Positions 1 through 5,344 of a DNA stretch of 5,344 nt are shown here, piece after piece (position 1 is the stretch's first letter; every line of letters starts with the position of its first letter). The stretch lies in assembly GCF_004570345.1 (NCBI RefSeq), contig NZ_SPQM01000226.1, forward strand, positions 1-5,344, in the 5' to 3' direction. The stretch is from Blastococcus sp. CT_GayMR20. Lineage in GTDB: Bacteria; Actinomycetota; Actinomycetes; Mycobacteriales; Geodermatophilaceae. Both the position numbers and the translations under genes were made by a program. The notes below the pieces were generated by a model, which did not search any database, was not told the origin of the DNA, and saw only the letters and a program-made list of their open reading frames with translations.

Positions 1-728
1 AGGATCGAGTCGATCAACTCCCGGCGCTCCTGCACCTCGGTGAGGAGGGTGTTGGAGTCCAGGATCAGCTGGGTGAACTCGCCGTTGCGATCGGCGAGCA
101 CCTGCGTCACCTGCCGGGTGGCCGACAGCAGCTGGCGCAGCTGCTCGTCCCGCGAGGCGATCGTGTCGGAGAGCCGGGCGAGCCCCTGCAGCGAGGTGCG
201 CACCTCGTCGGGGGTCTCGGAGAAGGTCTCGGCCAGCACCTCGAAGCTCGAGGCCAGCTGGGCGGTGTCGATCTCCTGCACCGTGGACGACAGGTCGGCG
301 AAGGCCTCGACGACGTCGTACGGGGAGGCGGTCCGCTCCAGCGGGATCCGGTCGTCGGGGTCGAGCGGCTCGGCCCCGCGCGGGACCAGGGCCACGTACT
401 TCGCCCCGAGCACGGTCTCGATCTTGATCGCCGCCTCCGAGCGGTTGCCGACGAAGGCGTCCTTGACGCGGAACTCGACGGTCACCGCGCCGTCCTCCAG
501 CGCGAGGCTCTGCACCTTGCCGACCTTCACGCCGGCGACCCGGACCGGGTCGTCGGCCTGCAGGCCGGCGGCCTCGGAGAACTGCGCCTTGTAGACGGTG
601 CCCCCGCCGATCAGCGGCAGGGACTGCGCGTTGAAGGCCATGAACACCAGGACGGCGATCACGCTCAGGCTGACCGCGCCGATGACGACGGGGTTGCGGT
701 CGCGGAAGTTCGTGGACTGGCGGGCCAT
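1..728 (-). CDS. mceC: MceC, MCE-family lipid-transport protein, N-terminal part
   Basis: This is the third MCE subunit, cut by the window edge; 242 complete codons are visible and no stop is reached. I translated it directly from the minus strand. It begins MARQSTNFRDRNPVVIGAVS, with a polar N-terminus, and has one membrane helix (about 13-32). The MCE domain spans about 43-116, including PVRVAGVKVGKVQSL and IETVLGAKYVALVP. A linker, IPLERTASPYDVVEAFADL (128-146), follows, and then a helical region. In that region Arg193, Arg214 and Arg235 fall at 21-residue intervals within similar blocks (ASRDEQL, ADRNGEF, QERRELI), echoing MceB. The start ATG (728-726) forms TGATG with the mceB stop and has a strong Shine-Dalgarno, GGAGGGG, eight bases upstream. 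About 100 or more residues of C-terminus should lie outside the window, judging by usual MceC lengths. Confidence 0.94.
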   Translation of the reverse strand, partial: MARQSTNFRDRNPVVIGAVSLSVIAVLVFMAFNAQSLPLIGGGTVYKAQFSEAAGLQADDPVRVAGVKVGKVQSLALEDGAVTVEFRVKDAFVGNRSEAAIKIETVLGAKYVALVPRGAEPLDPDDRIPLERTASPYDVVEAFADLSSTVQEIDTAQLASSFEVLAETFSETPDEVRTSLQGLARLSDTIASRDEQLRQLLSATRQVTQVLADRNGEFTQLILDSNTLLTEVQERRELIDSI

Positions 729-1801
729 CAGCTGCACCCCTCCGCTCCGCTTTGCGTGGGCGGGATGGTGACCGCCTGACCCTGCGGGCTGGTCCCGGGG
801 ATGACGTCGGTCGGCGGGAGGGTGACGGTGCCGTTGTAGCTGCACATGAAGAAGTTGAACCAGCTGCCGTTGATCGCCGTGCGGGTCGTCAGGTCGAGCT
901 TCGCCGGGGCGGTCTGCAGGAACCGCTCGACGAGCTCGCCGGTGTCGCCCAGGTTGCGGGACAGGTCCTCGAGCGCGGTGATGTCGGCGGCCAGCGGCGG
1001 ACGGACGTCCTCGAGGAAGCCGCTGGTCGACACGGCCAGCTCGTCGATCGTCTGCAGCGAGTCGAAGATCGCCTCGCGGTCACCGGCCAGCCCGGTCACG
1101 AACTGCTGGAGGCTCACCACCAGGTCCGACAGCTGCTGGTCGCGGGCGGCGAGGGTGCCCATCACGGTGGTCAGGTTGTCGATCACGTCGCCGATGACCT
1201 CGTCGCGGTCGGCGAGGCTGCTGGTCAGCGACCCGACGTGCGCGAGGAGGCTCTCCATCGTCCCGCCCTCGCCCTGGAAGACCTGGATGATCTCGAAGGA
1301 GACGCGGTTCATGTCGGCCGGCGACAGTGCCTGCAGCAGCGGCTGGAACCCACCGAAGAGCACGGTGAGATCCAGGGCGTTCGTGGTCTGGGCCAGGGGG
1401 ATCACCGAGCCCGCCTCGAGGGTCTCCCCGCTCGAGCCCTCCCCCTCGGTCAGCACGATGTACCGCTGGCCGACGAGGTTGCGGTACCGGATCGTGGCCT
1501 CGACGGCGGCCGGCAGCGGGACGTCCTCGTTGACCTCGAGCTCGACCTCGGCCACCGGGCGGTCGGTGCCCTCGCCGAGCCCGATGCCGACCACCTGGCC
1601 GACGCGGACACCGGCGATGCGTACCTCGTCGCCCTCCACCAGGCCGGCGACGTCGGTGAACTGGGCCCTGTAGGTCAGCTGCTCGCCGTAGCCGGCGTTG
1701 GTGATGGTCGTGACCAGCACGTAGGCGGCCATCATCGTGACGACCGCGAACACGGTCAGCTTGACCAGGGGGGCCGCCATGCCCCGCAACTGGCCCTTCA
1801 T
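728..1801 (-). CDS. mceB: MceB, MCE-family lipid-transport protein, second subunit
   Basis: This is the second MCE subunit, 357 residues. It has one N-terminal membrane helix (about 11-33), the MCE domain (about 40-118, with VRIAGVRVGQVVGI and IRYRNLVGQRYIVL) and the family's IPLAQTTNALDLTVLFGGFQPLLQALSP linker (134-161). A long helical region follows (about 165-300). Within it, three blocks beginning LADRD, LAARD and LAGDR (residues 196, 217, 238) are spaced exactly 21 residues apart, that is three heptads each. The C-terminus has the MceB-type NGSWFNFFMC element (311-320), then a Thr/Pro-rich tail with a second Cys at the penultimate residue; the two may pair. The start ATG (1801-1799) overlaps the mceA stop as ATGA and lacks a clear Shine-Dalgarno, so coupled re-initiation is likely. 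TTG at residue 5 or ATG at residue 8 are possible alternatives. The stop shares one base with the mceC start. Confidence 0.95.
   Translation of the reverse strand: MKGQLRGMAAPLVKLTVFAVVTMMAAYVLVTTITNAGYGEQLTYRAQFTDVAGLVEGDEVRIAGVRVGQVVGIGLGEGTDRPVAEVELEVNEDVPLPAAVEATIRYRNLVGQRYIVLTEGEGSSGETLEAGSVIPLAQTTNALDLTVLFGGFQPLLQALSPADMNRVSFEIIQVFQGEGGTMESLLAHVGSLTSSLADRDEVIGDVIDNLTTVMGTLAARDQQLSDLVVSLQQFVTGLAGDREAIFDSLQTIDELAVSTSGFLEDVRPPLAADITALEDLSRNLGDTGELVERFLQTAPAKLDLTTRTAINGSWFNFFMCSYNGTVTLPPTDVIPGTSPQGQAVTIPPTQSGAEGCS
737..743 (-). promoter_or_regulatory. Ribosome binding site of mceC
   Basis: GGAGGGG on the minus strand lies eight bases before the mceC ATG, inside the last codons of mceB. It is the clearest Shine-Dalgarno in the window and supports the ATG at 728-726 as the start. 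Confidence 0.75.
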
Positions 1802-3165
1802 CGCAGCATCACGTTCTTTCCGCGCAGGATCGGCGCCAGGGAGGAGGCGGCAAGGTCCGAGACGTCGTCGGGCTGGGCGCCCGTCTGGTAGGCCAGGATG
1901 CTGCGGACGAAGTCCAGCTCGGCGGTCGAGCCGACCAGCACGTCGGGTACGGACGCTCCCGCCTGGCCGTTACCGGGCACGTTCTCCGGGTTCCCGCCGT
2001 CGTCGGCTCCGCCGCGATAGCACGCGGGCTCGGGACGCTCGGCGCTCTCCGGGGACTCGATGCCGTCGTTGGGCGGGTAGGGGCAGTAGTACTCGCCGGA
2101 CGCCGCCTGCGCGATCTCGGCGTCGATGTCGTCCAGTCCTCGGCAGTCGGGTGCGGCGTTGTCCGCGTAGATGGGCTGGTCGCCCGGCTGGTAGGGGTTC
2201 CGCGGCGGGAAGGTGAACTGGATGTTCAGGTTCAGCGCCGGGTCCCCGTCCTGCCCGAAGGTCTCGCCGATCCGGGGCACGGAGCGGGTGAGCCCCTCGA
2301 GCAGGCACGGGTAGATCGGCGAGTACTCGGCGAACAGGCCCAGCACCGGCCGCGACGTCTCCGCCAGGGAGATGATGTTCCGCTCGTTCGTCTCCAGCCA
2401 CCCCGCCGTCACGTTGGACGACGTCGTCCCGACGGTGAAGGTCCGCCGCAGCTGCTCCTCCTGGTCCACGACCGTCCGGTTGGTGACGACGAGGTTGTCC
2501 AGGACGGCGAGCAGGTCGTCGGCCGCACCCTGGTAGGTCTCGGCGAAGTCGGCCAACTCGGAGATGTCGGCCTGCAGCTCCGGCAGGACAGTGTTGATCT
2601 CCCCGAAGTACTCGCCGGTCGCCGCGAGGTTGGCACCCAGCTCGTCGCCCCGGCCGCGCAGCGCATCGGCGACCGCCCCGAGGGTGAAGGAGAGGTCGTC
2701 GGGGTGCACCGCCTGCAGCAGCGGGAGGGTGTCGTCGATGACGCGCTGGAGCTCGATGGCGTTCTCCGTGCGGTCCTGCTCGATCACGTCGCCGTCGGCC
2801 AGTCGCTCGCCGCTGGGGTCGTCGGGCAGCTGGAGGGCGACGTAGCGCTCGCCGAACAGCGTCTTCGGGAGCAGCCGCACCGACACGTCTGCGGGGATCT
2901 GGTCGAGGTACTCCGGGTTGATCGCCAGTTCGATCGTGGCGCCGTCCGCGTCGGCCTGCACCTCCCGGACGTCGCCGACGATGACGCCGCGGACCTTGAC
3001 GTCGGACGCCTCCTGCAGCTGGTTGCCCGCGGTGTCGGTCTCCAGCGTCACGCGGGCGACCTCGGTGAACGCCTTCTGGTAGGTCGCGACCGCCAGGCCC
3101 AGCAGGAGCGCCAGGACGACGAGGAACGCCACGCCTTGGAACCGGATCCGGATCTTCTTGCTCAT
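1798..3165 (-). CDS. mceA: MceA, MCE-family lipid-transport protein, first subunit
   Basis: This is the first of the MCE subunits that assemble into the extracytoplasmic lipid-conducting ring and tube. From the ATG at 3165 the product is 455 residues: a short basic N-terminus (MSKKIRIRFQ), one membrane helix (about 11-29), the MCE domain (about 36-115, including VKVRGVIVGDVREV and LLPKTLFGERYVAL), then a helical region (about 135-280). The YSPIYPCLLEGL motif at 281-292 is typical of MceA. A long acidic, Pro/Gly-rich tail (about 323-415) leads to a terminal ELDFVRSILAYQ...LAPILRG segment, also typical. The four cysteines (287, 341, 361, 382) all lie on the C-terminal, exported side and could form two disulfides. 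An in-frame TTG at 3183 would add MRGERA, but the ATG has GGGGTGAG at good spacing and gives the usual basic start. The stop overlaps the mceB ATG as ATGA. Confidence 0.95.
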   Translation of the reverse strand: MSKKIRIRFQGVAFLVVLALLLGLAVATYQKAFTEVARVTLETDTAGNQLQEASDVKVRGVIVGDVREVQADADGATIELAINPEYLDQIPADVSVRLLPKTLFGERYVALQLPDDPSGERLADGDVIEQDRTENAIELQRVIDDTLPLLQAVHPDDLSFTLGAVADALRGRGDELGANLAATGEYFGEINTVLPELQADISELADFAETYQGAADDLLAVLDNLVVTNRTVVDQEEQLRRTFTVGTTSSNVTAGWLETNERNIISLAETSRPVLGLFAEYSPIYPCLLEGLTRSVPRIGETFGQDGDPALNLNIQFTFPPRNPYQPGDQPIYADNAAPDCRGLDDIDAEIAQAASGEYYCPYPPNDGIESPESAERPEPACYRGGADDGGNPENVPGNGQAGASVPDVLVGSTAELDFVRSILAYQTGAQPDDVSDLAASSLAPILRGKNVMLR

Positions 3166-3171
3166 CGCGCG

Positions 3172-3179
3172 CTCACCCC
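3172..3179 (-). promoter_or_regulatory. Ribosome binding site of mceA
   Basis: GGGGTGAG on the minus strand contains the yrbEB stop codon and ends six bases before the ATG at 3165. It closely resembles the GAGGTGA consensus and decides in favour of this ATG over the TTG at 3183, for which this motif would be downstream. Confidence 0.7.
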
Positions 3180-4042
3180 GCAATCCGGACCGTCGTCGTC
3201 GAGCCCCAGATGGCCAGCGACAGGAAGAGGTCGATGATGTTGACCGCCACGATGGAGAACCGCACCGCTCGGCCCACCGCGAGTCCGACGCCGGCGGGAC
3301 CGCCGCTGGCCCGGTAGCCGTAGTAGCAGTGGGTCAGGATGATCACGACGGCGAAGACCAGCACTTTCAGGAACGACCAGAGGACGTCCTGCGGTGGCAG
3401 GAACAGGTTGAAGTAGTGGTCGTAGGTGCCGGCGGACTGCCCGTACATCTGGATGGCGATGGTCCGAGTGGCGAAGTAGCTCGTCAGCAGCCCCAGCACG
3501 TACAGCGGGATCACGGCGATGAAGCCGGCGATGATCCGGGTGGTCACCAGGAACGGCAGCGAGGGCACGCCCATCACCTCGAGGGCGTCGATCTCCTCGT
3601 TGATCCGCATGGCGCCGATCTGCGCCGTGAAGCCGCAGCCCACCGTGGCCGACAGGGCCAGACCGGCCACCAGCGGCGCGATCTCCCGGGTGTTGAAGTA
3701 CGCCGAGAGGAAGCCGGTGAACGCCGACGTCCCGAGCTGGTCGAGAGCCGCGTAGCCCTGCAGCCCGACCTCGGTGCCGGTGAAGAACGACAGGAAGGCG
3801 ATGACGCCGACGGTTCCGCCGATGACCGCCAGGGCGCCGGTGCCGAAGGTGACCTCGGCCAGCAGCCGGAAGGTCTCCTTCTTGTAGCGCCTGACGGTGC
3901 GCGGGGTCCAGGCCAGCGCCCGGGCGTAGAAGCCGATCTGGTCGCCGAGGTCGTCGAGGGTGTTCAGGGGCGGCCGGTACACCCTCGTCACGAGGCGGCG
4001 GGCACCGACCTTGATGCGGTCCCCCGGTGAGAGCAGCGCCAT
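3173..4042 (-). CDS. yrbEB: YrbEB, second MlaE-family ABC permease of the Mce transporter
   Basis: This is the second permease subunit, expected to form a heterodimer with YrbEA. The product is 289 residues and starts MALLSPGDRIKVGARR. It has a basic, Arg/Lys-rich N-terminal region (residues 9-55), then hydrophobic segments near 68-88, 121-140, 163-190, 221-240 and 262-280. Conserved family motifs are NTREIAPLVAGLALSATVGC at 117-136 and INEEIDALEVMGVPSLPFL at 147-165, matching the equivalent elements in YrbEA, and YGYRASGGPAGVGLAVGRAV at 241-260. The frame is open for about 1 kb upstream, through yrbEA, so the start rests on homology and context. The ATG at 4042-4040 sits in a TGATG one-base overlap with the yrbEA stop and has AAGGGG five bases upstream. 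The stop TGA (3175-3173) lies within the mceA ribosome binding site. Both permeases keep their motifs, so both look functional. Confidence 0.96.
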   Translation of the reverse strand: MALLSPGDRIKVGARRLVTRVYRPPLNTLDDLGDQIGFYARALAWTPRTVRRYKKETFRLLAEVTFGTGALAVIGGTVGVIAFLSFFTGTEVGLQGYAALDQLGTSAFTGFLSAYFNTREIAPLVAGLALSATVGCGFTAQIGAMRINEEIDALEVMGVPSLPFLVTTRIIAGFIAVIPLYVLGLLTSYFATRTIAIQMYGQSAGTYDHYFNLFLPPQDVLWSFLKVLVFAVVIILTHCYYGYRASGGPAGVGLAVGRAVRFSIVAVNIIDLFLSLAIWGSTTTVRIAG

Positions 4043-4857
4043 CACTGCCCCTTCGGCGGAACGAGCTGGAAGTAGATCGCCGTGATCACGAAGTTCACCG
4101 CGAAGAGCAGCAGGAACGTGATGACGACGGACTGGTTCACCGCGTCGCCGACGCCCTTGGGCCCACCTCCGGCGCGCAACCCCTTGTAGGACGCGACGAT
4201 CGCCGCGATCAGGCCGAAGATCAGCGCCTTGATCTCCCCCGACCAGAAGTCCTCCACCTGCGCCAGCGCGTTGAAGGACGCCAGATAGGCGCCGGGGGTG
4301 CCGCCCTGCAGGATGACGTTGAAGAAGTACCCACCGGCGACGCCGACGACGCTGACGAGACCGTTCAGCAGGACGGCGACCAGCATCGAGGCGAGCACCC
4401 GGGGCACGACGAGGCGCTGGATGGGGCTGATGCCCAGCACTTCCATGGCGTCGATCTCGTCGCGGATCTTGCGCGCGCCGAGGTCGGCGCAGATGGCCGA
4501 TCCGCCGGCCCCGGCGATGAGCAGCGCCGTCACGATCGGGCTGGCCTCGCGCAGGACCGCCAGCACCGAGGCGGAGCCGGTGAACGACTGGGCGCCGAGC
4601 TGCCGGGTCAGTGATCCCAGCTGCAGGGCGATGACCGCCCCGAACGGGATCGCGACCAGGGCCGTCGGCAGGATCGTCACGCTGGCGATGAACCAGGTCT
4701 GCTGGATGAACTCGCGGATCTGGAACGGCCGCTTGGGCAGCGCCTTCGTGACGTCGAGAGCGAAGGCGAACAGGTTCCCGCTCGCCGCGAGCGGACGGGT
4801 CGGCGAGAACTTGCCGTCGAGCAGCCCCGGGGCCTTCGGCTTGTCCGTCGCCGTCAC
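4042..4857 (-). CDS. yrbEA: YrbEA, MlaE-family ABC permease of the Mce transporter
   Basis: This is the first of two paralogous integral-membrane permeases that pair to form the inner-membrane core of an Mce lipid importer. The product is 271 residues, a normal length for the MlaE/YrbE family. An N-terminal interfacial stretch (about 38-58, PKRPFQIREFIQQTWF) precedes hydrophobic segments near 58-80, 105-122, 147-180, 209-223 and 243-265. Family motifs are visible: REASPIV at 103-109, ADLGARKIRDEIDAMEVLGISP at 124-145, and GLRAGGGPKGVGDAVNQSVV at 226-245. The DEIDAMEVLG stretch is the conserved cytoplasmic element thought to contact the ATPase. The start is GTG at 4857-4855, inside a GTGA overlap with the mkl stop; a G-rich Shine-Dalgarno lies 6 bases upstream. 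The stop is TGA at 4044-4042, sharing one base with the yrbEB ATG. Nothing appears broken. Substrate identity cannot be read from the permease. Confidence 0.96.
   Translation of the reverse strand: MTATDKPKAPGLLDGKFSPTRPLAASGNLFAFALDVTKALPKRPFQIREFIQQTWFIASVTILPTALVAIPFGAVIALQLGSLTRQLGAQSFTGSASVLAVLREASPIVTALLIAGAGGSAICADLGARKIRDEIDAMEVLGISPIQRLVVPRVLASMLVAVLLNGLVSVVGVAGGYFFNVILQGGTPGAYLASFNALAQVEDFWSGEIKALIFGLIAAIVASYKGLRAGGGPKGVGDAVNQSVVITFLLLFAVNFVITAIYFQLVPPKGQ
4048..4053 (-). promoter_or_regulatory. Probable ribosome binding site of yrbEB
   Basis: AAGGGG on the minus strand ends five bases before the yrbEB ATG, within the last yrbEA codons. It helps fix the yrbEB start in a frame that is open far upstream. 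Confidence 0.55.
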
Positions 4858-5344
4858 CCCTCGCCCCCCTGCCGGGGGAGGACGGCGGTGGCGGTCGCGC
4901 CGGACGGCTGCTCGGCGCCGTGCGCATCGGCCTCCGGCGCCCAGTGCCGGCCACCGGCACCACGGGTCGGCTGGAAGGCACCCGAGTCGGCCTGCGCGAG
5001 CAGGTCCTCGGGCAGGGAGGCACGGATCGCCGCCTGGGTCTCCTCGTCGAACTCGTGCAGCATGCGGGCGACACGCTCCTGGCGGCGGCGCTCCGCCTTG
5101 CGCTCGGGGAGGCCCTCCGTGGGCGTCAGCTGCGGCGGCACGGCGTCGCCACCGGAGGCGCCCTTGGGGCCGATGCCGTTGTGCGAGTCGCCGCCGCGCG
5201 CCTCCAGGGCGGCCATCTCGGCCTCCACCTGGGCGACGTCCTTCTCCTCGCTCATCCCGATGGGGCCCTCGCGGCGGCCGTTGAGGAACTGGCGGACCAC
5301 CGGCTCCTGCGAGGTGAGCAGCTGCTCGCGCGGGCCGAACATCA
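4854..5344 (-). CDS. mkl: Mkl/MceG (MlaF-like) ABC transporter ATPase, C-terminal fragment
   Basis: This is the 3' end of the ATPase gene that powers an Mce lipid importer; the 5' part lies beyond the window edge. About 163 codons are visible and end in TGA at 4856-4854. The recognisable part is the start of the fragment: MFGPREQLLTS, then EPVVRQFLNGRR, then GPIGMSEEKD. This is the characteristic C-terminal signature of actinobacterial Mkl proteins, followed by the family's PERKAERRRQERVARMLHEF segment (visible residues 79-98). Walker A, Walker B and the ABC signature would lie upstream and cannot be checked. The first visible ATG (5342) is an internal Met, not a start, because the frame is open to the edge. 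The last roughly 50 residues are low-complexity, rich in Gly, Ala and Pro. The stop overlaps the yrbEA start by 4 bases, so ATPase and permease are probably co-translated. The family assignment is firm; the completeness of the gene is unknown. Confidence 0.93.
   Translation of the reverse strand, partial: MFGPREQLLTSQEPVVRQFLNGRREGPIGMSEEKDVAQVEAEMAALEARGGDSHNGIGPKGASGGDAVPPQLTPTEGLPERKAERRRQERVARMLHEFDEETQAAIRASLPEDLLAQADSGAFQPTRGAGGRHWAPEADAHGAEQPSGATATAVLPRQGGEG
4864..4870 (-). promoter_or_regulatory. Probable ribosome binding site of yrbEA
   Basis: AGGGGGG on the minus strand ends six bases before the GTG start of yrbEA, within the final mkl codons. The purine-rich run is plausible but not a perfect match to consensus, and this DNA is G-rich anyway. 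Confidence 0.45.

Noticed and set aside
40..594. A 184-codon plus-strand open frame antisense to mceC.
   Set aside because: Ser/Arg/Thr-rich translation without a domain, opposite a clear MCE domain.
846..1673. A second plus-strand open frame (275 codons) antisense to mceB.
   Set aside because: Ser/Arg-rich composition and no motif; it also competes with the other antisense frame over the same gene.
752..1891. A 379-codon open frame on the plus strand, antisense to mceB.
   Set aside because: Its product is a low-complexity run of Arg, Gly, Asp, His, Leu and Val with no domain, and it lies antisense to a clearly recognisable mceB. This is the usual codon-bias shadow in GC-rich DNA.
3166..3172. 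The only intergenic gap, considered for a promoter or terminator.
   Set aside because: It is seven bases long and serves as the spacer between the mceA Shine-Dalgarno and ATG; there is no room for either element.
3158..4030. A 290-codon plus-strand open frame antisense to yrbEB.
   Set aside because: The translation is rich in Gly, Asp, Glu, Arg and His with no recognisable motif; it mirrors the third-position GC bias of yrbEB.
4857..4880. G-runs on the minus strand near the mkl-yrbEA junction, considered as a possible G-quadruplex.
   Set aside because: The runs are explained by Gly codons and a ribosome binding site in high-GC DNA, and nothing else in the sequence points to a folded regulatory element.
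4043..5074. A long in-frame upstream extension of yrbEB through yrbEA, which could suggest a 633-residue fusion.
   Set aside because: The upstream part is Arg/Pro/Gly/Ala-rich shadow of yrbEA and mkl in another frame, while the real permease homology starts at MALLSPGDR after a TGATG junction with a ribosome binding site.
4298..5284. A 328-codon plus-strand open frame antisense to mkl and yrbEA.
   Set aside because: The second half is almost pure Arg/Pro/Gly/Ala, typical of a shadow frame, and it spans two real genes on the other strand.

Overview
The window is one uninterrupted, leftward-reading (minus-strand) stretch of an mce (mammalian cell entry) lipid-import operon. The DNA is GC-rich with strong G/C preference at third codon positions. 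Gene content and order (ATPase, two YrbE permeases, then mceA, mceB, mceC) are those of Actinomycetota. An ATPase gene directly next to the permeases is the arrangement of many non-mycobacterial actinomycetes (Streptomyces, Nocardioides or Geodermatophilaceae-like), whereas in Mycobacterium tuberculosis mkl lies apart from the mce operons. I cannot name the genus from the sequence alone.

In transcription order, from high to low coordinates: 5344-4854 is the C-terminal end of the Mkl/MceG (MlaF-like) ABC ATPase, cut by the window edge. 4857-4042 is the first permease, YrbEA. 4042-3173 is the second permease, YrbEB. 3165-1798 is MceA. 1801-728 is MceB. 728-1 is the N-terminal part of MceC, cut by the other edge. 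The rest of the ATPase gene should lie beyond position 5344, and mceC's 3' end plus, by family precedent, mceD, mceE and mceF should lie beyond position 1.

The genes should build one machine. The ATPase sits on the cytoplasmic face of a YrbEA/YrbEB permease pair. MceA, MceB and MceC, with the expected D to F, are anchored by one N-terminal helix each. They project outward as a ring of MCE domains followed by a helical tube that carries hydrophobic substrate (fatty acids, sterols or other lipids; the substrate cannot be told from this sequence) to the permease. Every junction overlaps by 1 or 4 bases, except yrbEB-mceA with a 7-base gap, so a single polycistronic mRNA with translational coupling is very likely. 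There is no room for an internal terminator or untranslated promoter region.

No RNA genes, mobile elements, CRISPR arrays, DNA repeats or broken genes were seen. Long plus-strand open frames are GC-rich antisense shadows. I do not see a previously undescribed system. The points worth a second look are sequence details of a known transporter: 21-residue repeats in MceB and MceC, a cysteine-bearing MceA tail, an mceB start without a clear Shine-Dalgarno, and a long ATPase tail.
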